In this document: in pieces, positions 18,728 to 27,603 of the stretch
How positions within the stretch are numbered: the first letter of the stretch is position 1
Layout of the letters: every line of letters starts with the position of its first letter
DNA from: Adhaeribacter arboris
Lineage (GTDB): Bacteria; Bacteroidota; Bacteroidia; Cytophagales; Hymenobacteraceae
Length of the DNA: 64,000 nt
Direction of reading: 5' to 3'
Assembly (NCBI RefSeq): GCF_003023845.1
Contig: NZ_PYFT01000001.1
Coordinates: 6,572,001-6,636,000, forward strand
Notes under the pieces: generated by a model
Databases searched by the model: none
What the model saw: only the letters and a program-made list of their open reading frames with translations
Told to the model about the DNA's origin: nothing
Program-made: the position numbers and the translations under genes

Positions 18728-19801
18728 ATGAGTAATGAATCTTTTAGTTCTAAAAGATTTAGAAATATAGGAGTTATTACCATTGCTTCTGTATATTTTT
18801 TAATCTTAGTAGGAGGAGTCGTAAGAAGCACGGGATCTGGAATGGGTTGTCCGGACTGGCCGAAGTGTTTCGGAACCTGGATTCCTCCTACTAATAGTAA
18901 CCAATTGCCTGATGACTATCTTTCGGTTTATAAAAATAAACGCATTGAGAAAAATCAAAAGCTAGCCAATTACTTAAAAACCTTAGGTTTTAATCAATTA
19001 GCATCCGATATTTTTTCCCATTCATCTCAATATATAGAAACGGAGTTTAATGTAACAAAAACCTGGATTGAATACCTGAATCGGTTAGTAGGAGTATTAA
19101 TAGGTATATTCATTTTCTTTACCCTGGTTTTCTCATTATCATACCTTAAGAAAGATCCGGTTATATTCTATTTAGCCTTCATTAGCTTTATTTTAGTTGG
19201 TATTCAGGGGTGGTTAGGCTCTTTAGTTGTTTCAACCAATTTATTGCCCATTATGGTAACCGTGCACATGGCTTTGGCTCTAGTGTTAGTTGCGCTATTA
19301 ATATATGCAGTTGCCCGCTCGCAAAAAGATCAATTTAAGCTAATAACTCAACCTATCGCCACTAAAACTTACGTACTCATCATTCTAGCAATTGCTTTAT
19401 CATTTGTGCAAATACTATTAGGAACTCAGGTGCGGGAAATGGTTGATATTATTGCATCTGAATTCGGTTACAACAATAGGGGGCAATGGATTTCAAATAT
19501 TGGTTCATCGTTTTACATTCATCGGTCTTTTTCGGCCGTGGTATTTATTGTGAATGTATATTTGTGCTGGCAATTATATGCTCTAAACGATAAGCGTTTT
19601 AATAAATTAGTTAATGGTATCCTGGTTTTTGTAGGGTTGGAGATTTTGGTCGGAGTTATTTTAGCTTATTTTGCTATACCGGCCGTTTTACAACCGGTTC
19701 ATTTAGTATTGGCAACTTTATTATTTGGGCTACAATTTTTTGTTTTTATAGTTTGTTATTATGCTACCCATATTCGGGTATTAAAGTTGGCTGTTCGATA
19801 A
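18728..19801 (+). CDS. ctaA: Heme A synthase (COX15/CtaA family)
   Basis: 357 aa, eight predicted membrane helices. The N-terminal GGVVRSTGSGMGCPDWPKCFG is diagnostic, with the paired cysteines in the first periplasmic loop. Conserved His residues are in VTVHMALALVL, YIHRSFSAVVF and QPVHLVLATLLFG. It oxidises the C8 methyl group of heme O to give heme A for the oxidase encoded just upstream. Its TAA stop shares one base with the ctaB ATG (TAATG). Confidence 0.95.
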   Translation: MSNESFSSKRFRNIGVITIASVYFLILVGGVVRSTGSGMGCPDWPKCFGTWIPPTNSNQLPDDYLSVYKNKRIEKNQKLANYLKTLGFNQLASDIFSHSSQYIETEFNVTKTWIEYLNRLVGVLIGIFIFFTLVFSLSYLKKDPVIFYLAFISFILVGIQGWLGSLVVSTNLLPIMVTVHMALALVLVALLIYAVARSQKDQFKLITQPIATKTYVLIILAIALSFVQILLGTQVREMVDIIASEFGYNNRGQWISNIGSSFYIHRSFSAVVFIVNVYLCWQLYALNDKRFNKLVNGILVFVGLEILVGVILAYFAIPAVLQPVHLVLATLLFGLQFFVFIVCYYATHIRVLKLAVR

Positions 19802-20697
19802 TGCTAGTAGATAATATAGAGAATGATCTGCCTACCTTTTTAGCCATGACGAAAGTAAAGCATTACTTCCAGTTGTTAAAGTTCCGGTTATCCAGTACCG
19901 TGGCTTTTTCAAGTGCCATTGGGTATATGCTAGGGTCGGGCCACCTGGAAATGCAGAAAATCTTAGTAATAATGTTGGGAGGACTTCTGGTAACCGGGGC
20001 GGCTAACATTATTAACCAAATTCTGGAAAAAGATTTAGATAAACTGATGAAGCGAACCGCTAAACGGCCGTTGCCAACAGGTGCTTTATCTATAACTGAA
20101 GCTGCTGTATTTGGTGGTATAATTGGCATAGCTGGTTTAAGTATTCTGGCATTATACTTTAACCTGCTAACCGCTGTTTTGGCGCTCATGTCTTTAATAT
20201 TGTACGGATTTGTATATACGCCATTAAAGCGGATTTCTCCTATTTGTGTGTTAGTAGGAGCCATTCCGGGTGGTTTACCTCCCTTATTAGGTTGGGTAGC
20301 GGCAACCGGAGTGGTAAGTGTAGAGGCTTGGATACTATTTGGAATTCAGTTTGTTTGGCAATTTCCTCATTTTTGGGCAATAGCGTGGGTGTTAGATGAT
20401 GATTATAAGCTGGCAGGATTTAAGATGTTGCCCATGGAAGGTGGCAAGAACCTGAAGACGGCTTTTCAAATAATGACTTACACGCTGTTGTTAATTCCGT
20501 TGAGTATGCTGCCTTTGCAATTTGGAATGGCTGGTAAAACATCAGCAATTATTGCTGTAATGTGTGGCGTGTTGTTTTTAGCTCAAACCTTATACTTAAT
20601 GCAAACCTGCTCCAAAAAAGCAGCTATGAGTATTATGTTCGGGTCTTTTCTGTACTTGCCAATTGTACAAATTGCGTTAGTATTGGATAAAATTTAA
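19801..20697 (+). CDS. ctaB: Heme O synthase (protoheme IX farnesyltransferase)
   Basis: 298 aa from the ATG at 19801. A longer frame opens at 19753, but that would overlap ctaA, and TAATG coupling is more likely. UbiA-family prenyltransferase: the Asp-rich motif is NQILEKDLDKLMKRTAKRPLP and the second motif is DDDYKLAGFKMLP. About eight helices. It adds a farnesyl group to heme B, giving the substrate of CtaA. Confidence 0.95.
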   Translation: MLVDNIENDLPTFLAMTKVKHYFQLLKFRLSSTVAFSSAIGYMLGSGHLEMQKILVIMLGGLLVTGAANIINQILEKDLDKLMKRTAKRPLPTGALSITEAAVFGGIIGIAGLSILALYFNLLTAVLALMSLILYGFVYTPLKRISPICVLVGAIPGGLPPLLGWVAATGVVSVEAWILFGIQFVWQFPHFWAIAWVLDDDYKLAGFKMLPMEGGKNLKTAFQIMTYTLLLIPLSMLPLQFGMAGKTSAIIAVMCGVLFLAQTLYLMQTCSKKAAMSIMFGSFLYLPIVQIALVLDKI

Positions 20698-20707
20698 CTT
20701 ATAAAAA

Positions 20708-21292
20708 ATGAATGCAAGAGCATTAAACTTAAATAAATCCACAACGGGAATTCATCCTTTAAAATTTACTTTGTGGTTGTTGATAATGAGTATTATCATG
20801 ATGTTTGCCGCTTTTACCAGTGCGTACATTGTACGGCGGGAGGAAGGAAATTGGTTAGAGTTCAATTTGCCTAATGGTTTATTAATCAATTCTATTCTTA
20901 TTGCGGTAAGTAGTATTGCCATGCAATGGGCTTATATATCGGCGAAAAAAGATAATTTAAATGCATTAAAAGTAGCTTTATTGCTTACCTTTAGTTTAGG
21001 AGTAGCTTTTTTAATTGGTCAGTGGAACGTTTGGGGAGAGTTGGTAACCAATAAAATATTCTTCGGAGGTCCTACGGCTAATCCTTCGGGCTCCTTTATG
21101 TATGTATTAACCGGAGTACATGGCTTTCACTTAATTACCGGGTTAATATTTTTATTAATTGTAATACTAGCAGCTCTACGATACCGGGTTCATGCTAAAA
21201 ATTTATTGCAAATGGAATTGTGTACCACTTATTGGCATTTTTTAGGTGCCCTTTGGGTGTATCTTTACGTATTTTTAGCAGTATACCATTAA
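20708..21292 (+). CDS. Cytochrome c oxidase subunit III, first copy
   Basis: 194 aa with five helices. It starts with HPLKFTLWLLIMSIIMMFAAFTSAYIVRRE and ends with GVHGFHLITGLIFLL and CTTYWHFLGALWVYLYVFL, the standard five-helix subunit III pattern. A second subunit III gene follows 70 bases later; both forms are normal in Bacteroidota oxidase operons. Assignment of either as the one that sits in the mature enzyme cannot be made from sequence. Confidence 0.92.
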   Translation: MNARALNLNKSTTGIHPLKFTLWLLIMSIIMMFAAFTSAYIVRREEGNWLEFNLPNGLLINSILIAVSSIAMQWAYISAKKDNLNALKVALLLTFSLGVAFLIGQWNVWGELVTNKIFFGGPTANPSGSFMYVLTGVHGFHLITGLIFLLIVILAALRYRVHAKNLLQMELCTTYWHFLGALWVYLYVFLAVYH

Positions 21293-21362
21293 AGAGAATT
21301 TTCAGGAAAAGAACACCTGATAGATAAACAATACGCAAATAATAAAATCTAACTACCAAACT

Positions 21363-22121
21363 ATGTCTAGCACAACATCTAGTACAACAACTCTGGAGCG
21401 GCCAAAAACGGGTACCTGGGATGGCGGGAATGAGCCGATGAAAGCCAGTTATGGAAAACTCATGATGTGGTTTTTCCTGCTGTCAGATACGTTTACCTTT
21501 GCAGCTTTTTTAACTACGTACGGGTTAATTCGTCACCGCCATCTTGCTTATATAGGCGAGCACGATAAATTTGTATTCTCTCAAAGCTACTGGCCCATAC
21601 CCGATAAAGTTTTCAATGCTTTTCCTTTTTTCCATGGGGTAGATTTGCCCTTAGCTTTCGTGGCCTTAATGACCATGATCTTAATTCTTTCTTCGGTAAC
21701 CATGGTATTAGCCGTAGAAGCCGGTCATCGGATGGATAAGAAAGATGTGGAAAAATGGTTGCTTTGGACGATTTTGTTTGGTTCTACATTTCTGGGCTGT
21801 CAAGCCTGGGAGTGGACCCACTTTATTACCGGTACGGAAGGCGGATTGACTTTAGCTGATGGTTCCAAAGTGTTCGGTGCTAATCTTACCATGAACCAGT
21901 ACGGCCCACCCTTATTCGCTGATTTGTTTTTCTTTATAACCGGTTTCCACGGTACTCACGTATTTAGTGGTATTGTTTTGCTCATTATCATGTTTATCAT
22001 GGCAGTGAACGGAGCTTTTCATAAGCGGGGTCACTACGAAATGGTGGAAAAAGTAGGCTTATACTGGCACTTTGTAGATTTGGTGTGGGTATTTGTATTT
22101 ACCTTCTTTTATTTGGTTTAG
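21363..22121 (+). CDS. Cytochrome c oxidase subunit III, second copy
   Basis: 252 aa. Recognised from KLMMWFFLLSDTFTFAAFLTTYG, GHRMDKKDVEKWLLWTILFG, the CQAWEWTHFI segment, FFITGFHGTHVFSGIVLL and YWHFVDLVWVFVFTFFYLV. It is longer than the first copy through extra loops between helices 1-4. The N-terminus is Ser/Thr-rich. Confidence 0.93.
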   Translation: MSSTTSSTTTLERPKTGTWDGGNEPMKASYGKLMMWFFLLSDTFTFAAFLTTYGLIRHRHLAYIGEHDKFVFSQSYWPIPDKVFNAFPFFHGVDLPLAFVALMTMILILSSVTMVLAVEAGHRMDKKDVEKWLLWTILFGSTFLGCQAWEWTHFITGTEGGLTLADGSKVFGANLTMNQYGPPLFADLFFFITGFHGTHVFSGIVLLIIMFIMAVNGAFHKRGHYEMVEKVGLYWHFVDLVWVFVFTFFYLV

Positions 22122-22217
22122 GCTAATTACTGGTAGTAAACTAGACTTTAAATCTTGATTGCTTATACAATTAACATTAAGGGAAATCTGATTTTTAACA
22201 ATATTAAATTTAAAAAT

Positions 22218-22565
22218 ATGGCTTCACACTCACATAATTCCAACGAGGAAGAATATATAGGTGATATTCCAGCACCTCAAACTAAAGCAATTTGGCGGGT
22301 GTTTTTAATTCTATGCGGATTAACGGCAATAGAATTCTGTTTTGCTTTCTTTATGGACCCTAGTACACTGCGGAATAGTATATATATTGTACTTACTCTA
22401 TTTAAAGCTTTCTTTATCGTGGGTGAATTTATGCACTTGAAACACGAAACGAAATCACTTATCTGGAGTATTTTGATTCCTTCGGCTTTGCTTGTATGGT
22501 TATTAATTGCGTTAATAACCGAGGGTACTTATTTTGGTGATAATGTCTATAACTATTTTAAATAA
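22218..22565 (+). CDS. Cytochrome c oxidase subunit IV family protein
   Basis: 115 aa from the ATG at 22218 (a frame also opens at 22155, but the family begins with the short His/Ser/Asn-rich head seen after 22218). Three helices are visible: AIWRVFLILCGLTAIEFCFAFF, IVLTLFKAFFIVGEFMHL and ILIPSALLVWLLIALI. The LKHETK motif after helix 2 is typical of prokaryotic subunit IV (COX4-pro). It is a small stabilising subunit. Confidence 0.88.
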   Translation: MASHSHNSNEEEYIGDIPAPQTKAIWRVFLILCGLTAIEFCFAFFMDPSTLRNSIYIVLTLFKAFFIVGEFMHLKHETKSLIWSILIPSALLVWLLIALITEGTYFGDNVYNYFK

Positions 22566-22575
22566 AGTATTCATA

Positions 22576-23250
22576 ATGTCTCCTAAAAAGGTACTAATGC
22601 TAGGTATACTACTATTAGTACCTATTTTTTTGTTTTTGTTTTTGAAAGGCTTTGGAACCAATCATTATTCCTTGCCTACTTACTATCCTGCTATCAACGA
22701 AGCCACGGAATCGCCAATAATACGGAATGGGGATACTGTATTTCAAAAAATACCAGATTTCCGTTTTGTTTCGCAAGAAGGGAAAACAGTAACTCAAACT
22801 AATTTGAATGGCGGTGTTTACGTTGCAAATTTCTTTTTTGCCTCTTGTCAGGATGTTTGTAAAAAAATGTCCGCGCAGATGGTTCGGGTAAATGAAGCTT
22901 TTCGCAATACGCCGCAAGTGAAACTCATTTCTTATACCGTTGACCCGGAAAGAGATTCGGTATCAGTTTTGAAGCGTTATGCCGAAATGTACCAGGCAGA
23001 CCCGGCCAAATGGCTTTTTGTAACCGGCCCCAAAAAACAATTGTACACTTTAGCTCAAAATGGATATAAGGTCTCGGCCATGCAAGCGCCTGGAACCATT
23101 CCGAACTTCATTCATTCGGAAAAATTAATTTTAGTAGATAAAGAAAAACACGTGCGCGGTATTTATGATGGGACTGATCCACAAGAGGTGGACCGTTTAA
23201 TTACCGAAATAACTGTGTTATTACACAGTTATCAGCAAGATGAAAAATAA
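22576..23250 (+). CDS. SCO1/SenC family copper chaperone
   Basis: 224 aa from ATG 22576; the frame opens earlier at 22534 but that overlaps the subunit IV gene. One N-terminal anchor, then a thioredoxin-like domain with the copper site FFFASCQDVCKKM (CxxxC) and the distant His in FIHSEKLILVD. It delivers copper to, or reduces, the CuA site of subunit II. Its end overlaps the DUF420 gene by 11 bases. Confidence 0.93.
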   Translation: MSPKKVLMLGILLLVPIFLFLFLKGFGTNHYSLPTYYPAINEATESPIIRNGDTVFQKIPDFRFVSQEGKTVTQTNLNGGVYVANFFFASCQDVCKKMSAQMVRVNEAFRNTPQVKLISYTVDPERDSVSVLKRYAEMYQADPAKWLFVTGPKKQLYTLAQNGYKVSAMQAPGTIPNFIHSEKLILVDKEKHVRGIYDGTDPQEVDRLITEITVLLHSYQQDEK

Positions 23251-23773
23251 CGATCGTAAATACTTGGTTTTAATTGCCATTCTCTCGGTGGCAGTTCCTT
23301 TATTAGTAGCCTTATTACTTTTTATACCGCAAACGGGTAAGTTAGGTGACGTAGATGTTACTTTTTTGCCCAAACTGCATGCCTTACTTAATTCTTTAAC
23401 GGCTATTGCTTTGCTAACAGGATATTTTTTTGTTAAAAACAAAAATATTAGGGGGCATCGCTTTACTATGGTTACTGCCTTTACTTTATCTGCTTTTTTC
23501 TTAATTTCGTATGTAACGTATCATTATCAGGCTGCCCCTACGCGTTATGGTGGCGAAGGAACCCTTAAAATGATTTATTACGTTATCCTACTAACGCATA
23601 TTGTTTTAGCTGCAGTTATTGTTCCGTTGGTGTTATTGTCGGTTTATTTTGCGGTGAGTAACCAGATAAACCGGCACCGGAAAATTGCCCGCTGGACCTT
23701 CCCGATTTGGTTGTATGTAGCTATTACGGGAGTAGTTGTTTATTTTATGATTGCGCCTTATTACCCAAGTTAA
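23240..23773 (+). CDS. DUF420 membrane protein of the oxidase cluster
   Basis: 177 aa, five hydrophobic helices. His residues occur in LPKLHALLNSLT, YVTYHYQAA and ILLTHIVLAAV, the layout of the DUF420 family, found beside heme-copper oxidase genes and thought to help assembly. The biochemical role is not established. It overlaps the SCO gene by 11 bases, so coupled translation is likely. Confidence 0.88.
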   Translation: MKNNDRKYLVLIAILSVAVPLLVALLLFIPQTGKLGDVDVTFLPKLHALLNSLTAIALLTGYFFVKNKNIRGHRFTMVTAFTLSAFFLISYVTYHYQAAPTRYGGEGTLKMIYYVILLTHIVLAAVIVPLVLLSVYFAVSNQINRHRKIARWTFPIWLYVAITGVVVYFMIAPYYPS

Positions 23774-23794
23774 ATACTTAATTGTACTGTTAAA

Positions 23795-24043
23795 ATGAAG
23801 AGGTTTTCAAAAGTATTTCTAATTACATTTTCATTATTTGTTTTGGTAACATTGGCGAACGTTCCAGCTTCCGCTCAATGTGCTTTATGCCGTTCGTCTG
23901 TAGAATCGAATCGGGCCGATAATAAGTTAAGCAGGTTTGGTAATGGCTTAAATAAAGGTATTTTATTTTTAATGACGGTGCCTTATGTGCTGGTAGGTAC
24001 AGTAGGTTTTCTTTGGTACCGAAATAGCCGTAAAAAGCAGTAA
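23795..24043 (+). CDS. Small CxxC membrane protein at the end of the oxidase cluster
   Basis: 82 aa. A signal peptide ends near ASAQ, followed immediately by CALCRSSVESN, a CxxC motif at the mature N-terminus. One further helix (GILFLMTVPYVLVGTVGFLWY) and a basic tail complete it. I recognise no named family, but its position 21 bases after the DUF420 gene and its CxxC suggest a role in copper or disulfide handling for the oxidase. That role is inference. Confidence 0.75.
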   Translation: MKRFSKVFLITFSLFVLVTLANVPASAQCALCRSSVESNRADNKLSRFGNGLNKGILFLMTVPYVLVGTVGFLWYRNSRKKQ

Positions 24044-24463
24044 GTAAGCCTTCAACTAGTAAAAGTGATTTTTCTTGCAGACCAAAAACTTTGTTACCGC
24101 TGAGTTAGTTTGCTCTATTCTTGTTATTACATTTAATTAAATATAATGTAGCTTCAGCGTGTTAAGTTTATTTCTGGCGCAGGCATAACCTAGAGTTACT
24201 TTGTTAACCAATCTTTTGAAACTGGCTTATTTTTAAAGCTCGATACAGTCACACAAATCAAGCTATAACCATAATAGAAGCAATACTGGCAATCTCCTGC
24301 TAGTATAACGCCGGCCAAACACGTTCGGCAAAGTCGGATGATTCAGGTGTTTCATTAACTTTATAAGCTGTTGTAAAATCAATGGAATTAGCCGAATAGC
24401 TTATTTTAAGGAAACTTATTTATTATTTGAAGATAAAGCTTTTATAAATTTTAACACATTGCT
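24044..24463. other. Intergenic region after the oxidase cluster
   Basis: 420 bases without a recognisable gene, and no clear terminator hairpin. Composition is ordinary. The end of the respiratory transcript is therefore not marked by a visible intrinsic terminator. Confidence 0.6.
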
Positions 24464-25039
24464 TTGTTTAACTACATTATTCTAAATAAACCCTTTAAAG
24501 TCCTTACTCAATTTACCGACGAGAACGGACGCACTACACTAAAGGATTTTGTACCAATACCTAATATTTACCCAGTGGGTCGGCTAGATTATGATAGTGA
24601 GGGTTTGGTATTATTAACCGACGATAAAGCATTGCAGCATCGCCTTTCTGATCCCAAATTTAAAATTGAAAAAACGTACTGGACGCAGGTTGAAAATATT
24701 CCGGACGAAAAAGCTTTGCAAAATTTGCGCGATGGAGTCTTGCTTAAAAATGTTAAAACATCGCCCGCTAAAGCCGCGTTACTGCCATCCGAACCTATAT
24801 TATGGGAACGTAGCAAACCCATTCGGTTCCGGCAAAACATTCCGACAAGTTGGGTGCAGATTTCCCTCACGCAAGGTATGAACCGCCAGGTACGCAAAAT
24901 GACAGCTGCAGTAGGTTTTCCCACCTTACGGCTTATCCGGGTGAGTATTGGTCCGTTGAAAATTAGCAATTTAGCTCCGGGAGAGTGGCGATATTTGACT
25001 ACAGAAGAAGTAAAAGCTTTAAAACAAAGTGCTCGCTAA
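24464..25039 (+). CDS. rluE: Ribosomal large subunit pseudouridine synthase, RluE type
   Basis: 191 aa. The catalytic motif is YPVGRLDYDSEGLVLLTDD, with the Asp after RL. The N-terminal NYIILNKPFKVLTQF and C-terminal GMNRQVRKMTAAVGFPTLRLIR are those of the RluB/E/F and RsuA branch without the S4 domain. It modifies 23S rRNA. The start is TTG at 24464; an in-frame TAA at 24452 leaves only six possible codons upstream and none is ATG. Confidence 0.92.
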   Translation: MFNYIILNKPFKVLTQFTDENGRTTLKDFVPIPNIYPVGRLDYDSEGLVLLTDDKALQHRLSDPKFKIEKTYWTQVENIPDEKALQNLRDGVLLKNVKTSPAKAALLPSEPILWERSKPIRFRQNIPTSWVQISLTQGMNRQVRKMTAAVGFPTLRLIRVSIGPLKISNLAPGEWRYLTTEEVKALKQSAR

Positions 25040-25519
25040 GTAATGCATAAAGTAGCGAGCTAATTACAAGTAATAGCAAATGCCGTTAGTGTCTATAATC
25101 GTCTCTTTCAGCGTAGTGCATAGTTAGGGAGCCAATTCCCAGTTAAAGTTAGTTTAAAAAACGAAATACAGCTATTTACGGGAATTCCTATGTTTGATTG
25201 GAGCCTGCCCAAATAGTAGATGTAAGCGGGAACCACGCACCAGCATATAGCCAATTTGACTTTATCCTCATACATGCTATTGGTTTTCCTGCCTGAATAA
25301 CCAACCACAGATTATTTTGCCCGTTTAAGCATAAATCTATGGAGAAATAATAGATTAATCTGGCAGATTTTTCCGGGTTAAAAACTATTATAAAATAAGT
25401 AAAATGGTAAAATGACAATATGTCACGAAAGACACCCAAATTACCGCTTGGCATATCCCTTGATACTAGTGCAGTAACATTTACTGAACAGGATTACATA
25501 AAATAAAACTATATATAAA
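25040..25519. other. Intergenic region upstream of dnaK
   Basis: 480 bases. ORFs on the minus strand here look like chance. I found no CIRCE element and no clean TAnnTTTG promoter, so heat-shock control of dnaK is not visible in the sequence. Confidence 0.55.
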
Positions 25520-27463
25520 ATGGGAAAAATAATAGGCATTGACTTAGGAACTACCAACTCGTGCGTGGCTGTAATGGAGGGTAATGAGCCGGTAGTAATT
25601 CCGAACAGCGAAGGCCGGAGAACAACTCCTTCTATCGTGGCTTTCCTGGATAATGGTAACGGTGAACGGAAAGTGGGAGATCCGGCGAAACGCCAGGCAA
25701 TTACCAACCCTAAAAATACCATTGCTTCTATTAAGCGTTTCATGGGCCGGGGCTATTCCGAAGTTACTTCTGAATTAAAGAACGTATCGTACGAGGTAGT
25801 ACAAGGCAGCAATAATACCGTGCGCGTTAAAATTGGCGATCGCCAGTATACGCCACAAGAAATTTCGGCAATGGTGCTGCAAAAAATGAAGCAGACTGCC
25901 GAAGATTATTTGGGCACCAGCGTGAGCGAAGCCGTTATTACCGTACCGGCTTACTTTAACGATGCCCAGCGTCAGGCTACCAAAGAAGCCGGGGCTATTG
26001 CAGGCTTAGATGTTAAACGGATTATCAACGAGCCTACTGCCGCGGCGTTGGCTTACGGTCTCGATAAAAAACATAAAGATCAAAAAATTGCTGTTTATGA
26101 CTTAGGCGGGGGTACCTTTGATATCTCTATCCTGGAATTAGGCGATGGCGTTTTCGAAGTACTTTCTACCAACGGTGATACGCACTTAGGTGGTGACGAC
26201 TTTGACCAGGTAATTATTAACTGGTTAGCCGATGAATTTAAATCGGAAGAAAACATGGACCTGCGCCAAGACCCTATGGCTTTACAGCGTTTGAAAGAAG
26301 CCGCGGAAAAAGCAAAAGTAGAATTATCCAGCTCGCAGGAAACGGAAATCAACTTGCCGTACATCACGGCTACGCAAACGGGTCCGAAACACTTAGTACG
26401 TAAATTAAGCCGCGCTAAATTCGAAGCTTTAGCCGATAGCTTGGTTCGTCGCTCGATGGATCCGGTTCGCCAAGCTTTGAAAGATGCCGGCGTAAGTACT
26501 ACGGATATTGATGAAGTAATCTTGGTAGGTGGTTCTACCCGGATTCCGCGTATTCAGGAAGAAGTAGAAAAATACTTTGGTAAGAAACCTTCGAAAGGCG
26601 TTAACCCGGACGAAGTAGTGGCAATTGGTGCGGCCATTCAAGGTGGGGTATTAACCGGTGAAGTGAAAGATGTGTTGTTGTTAGACGTAACGCCGCTTTC
26701 ATTAGGAATCGAAACGATGGGTGGCGTTATGACCAAACTCATTGAATCGAACACTACTATTCCAACCAAGAAGTCCGAGACTTTCTCAACTGCTTCGGAT
26801 AATCAGCCCAGCGTAGAAATTCACGTGTTGCAAGGTGAGCGTCCAATGGCCCGCGATAACCGTACTATTGGCCGGTTCCACTTAGCCGATATTCCGCCAG
26901 CGCCACGGGGGGTGCCGCAAATTGAAGTAACTTTCGATATTGATGCGAACGGTATTTTGCACGTATCGGCCCGTGATAAAGGTACTGGTAAAGAGCAGAA
27001 AATCCGGATCGAAGCTTCTTCTGGTTTATCCGAAGCCGAAATCGAACGCATGCGTCAGGAAGCGGCCGCTAACGCCGATGCGGACCGTGCCGCTAAGGAG
27101 CAGGTAGAAAAATTAAATACTGCCGACTCGATGATCTTCCAGACGGAGAAACAGTTGAAAGAATACGGTGATAAGTTATCGGCTGGTAATAAATCCGCGA
27201 TTGAAAGTGCTTTAAGCGAGTTGCGTACCGCCCACGGCAGCAAAGATATTGCTGGTATTGATACCGCCATTAACAACCTGAACAACGCTTGGCAGGCTGC
27301 TTCGCAGGAAATGTACGCGGCTTCTGGCGCGAACCCAGGTGCGGGGGCTGACCCAAGTGCTGGTTTCGGTGGTCAAGGCCAAGGTGGTCCATCGCAAAAC
27401 GGTAACGGCGCCGCCGACCATGTAACCGACGTGGACTACGAAGAAGTGGATGGGAACAAGTAA
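25520..27463 (+). CDS. dnaK: Chaperone DnaK (Hsp70)
   Basis: 647 aa. The nucleotide-binding domain begins [20 protein letters not shown], with the phosphate motif [16 protein letters not shown] and adenosine motif [14 protein letters not shown]. The linker [15 protein letters not shown] is present, and the tail is Gly/Asn-rich, ending in DYEEVDGNK, a variant of EEVD. DnaJ and GrpE are not next to it. A terminator follows closely. It folds new and stressed proteins in the cytoplasm. Confidence 0.98.
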   Translation: MGKIIGIDLGTTNSCVAVMEGNEPVVIPNSEGRRTTPSIVAFLDNGNGERKVGDPAKRQAITNPKNTIASIKRFMGRGYSEVTSELKNVSYEVVQGSNNTVRVKIGDRQYTPQEISAMVLQKMKQTAEDYLGTSVSEAVITVPAYFNDAQRQATKEAGAIAGLDVKRIINEPTAAALAYGLDKKHKDQKIAVYDLGGGTFDISILELGDGVFEVLSTNGDTHLGGDDFDQVIINWLADEFKSEENMDLRQDPMALQRLKEAAEKAKVELSSSQETEINLPYITATQTGPKHLVRKLSRAKFEALADSLVRRSMDPVRQALKDAGVSTTDIDEVILVGGSTRIPRIQEEVEKYFGKKPSKGVNPDEVVAIGAAIQGGVLTGEVKDVLLLDVTPLSLGIETMGGVMTKLIESNTTIPTKKSETFSTASDNQPSVEIHVLQGERPMARDNRTIGRFHLADIPPAPRGVPQIEVTFDIDANGILHVSARDKGTGKEQKIRIEASSGLSEAEIERMRQEAAANADADRAAKEQVEKLNTADSMIFQTEKQLKEYGDKLSAGNKSAIESALSELRTAHGSKDIAGIDTAINNLNNAWQAASQEMYAASGANPGAGADPSAGFGGQGQGGPSQNGNGAADHVTDVDYEEVDGNK

Positions 27464-27487
27464 TTGAATCTTACCCATATAAATATA

Positions 27488-27523
27488 AAGCCTTCCTGAT
27501 TTTTCAGGGAGGCTTTTTTGTTT
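27488..27523 (+). terminator. Rho-independent terminator after dnaK
   Basis: The stem AAGCCTTCCTG/CAGGGAGGCTT (one G-T pair) has a six-base T-rich loop and is followed by a T run. It starts 25 bases after the dnaK stop. Confidence 0.9.
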
Positions 27524-27603
27524 TTAAAGCAAACTACTGGCAAACGTAGCTTCTAAACCAGTTTAAAATAGTAAATTAGGCTATCTCTGTAAACGTTAAT
27601 GTT

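Noticed and set aside
22534-22575. Upstream start for the SCO gene
   Set aside because: The extra 14 residues would overlap the subunit IV gene and do not look like a signal; ATG 22576 directly precedes the membrane anchor.
24044-24463. Possible terminator after the oxidase cluster
   Set aside because: No stem of useful length followed by a T-run was found.
25108-25454. Minus-strand ORFs upstream of dnaK
   Set aside because: Low-complexity, aromatic-rich chance frames; no start signal or family.
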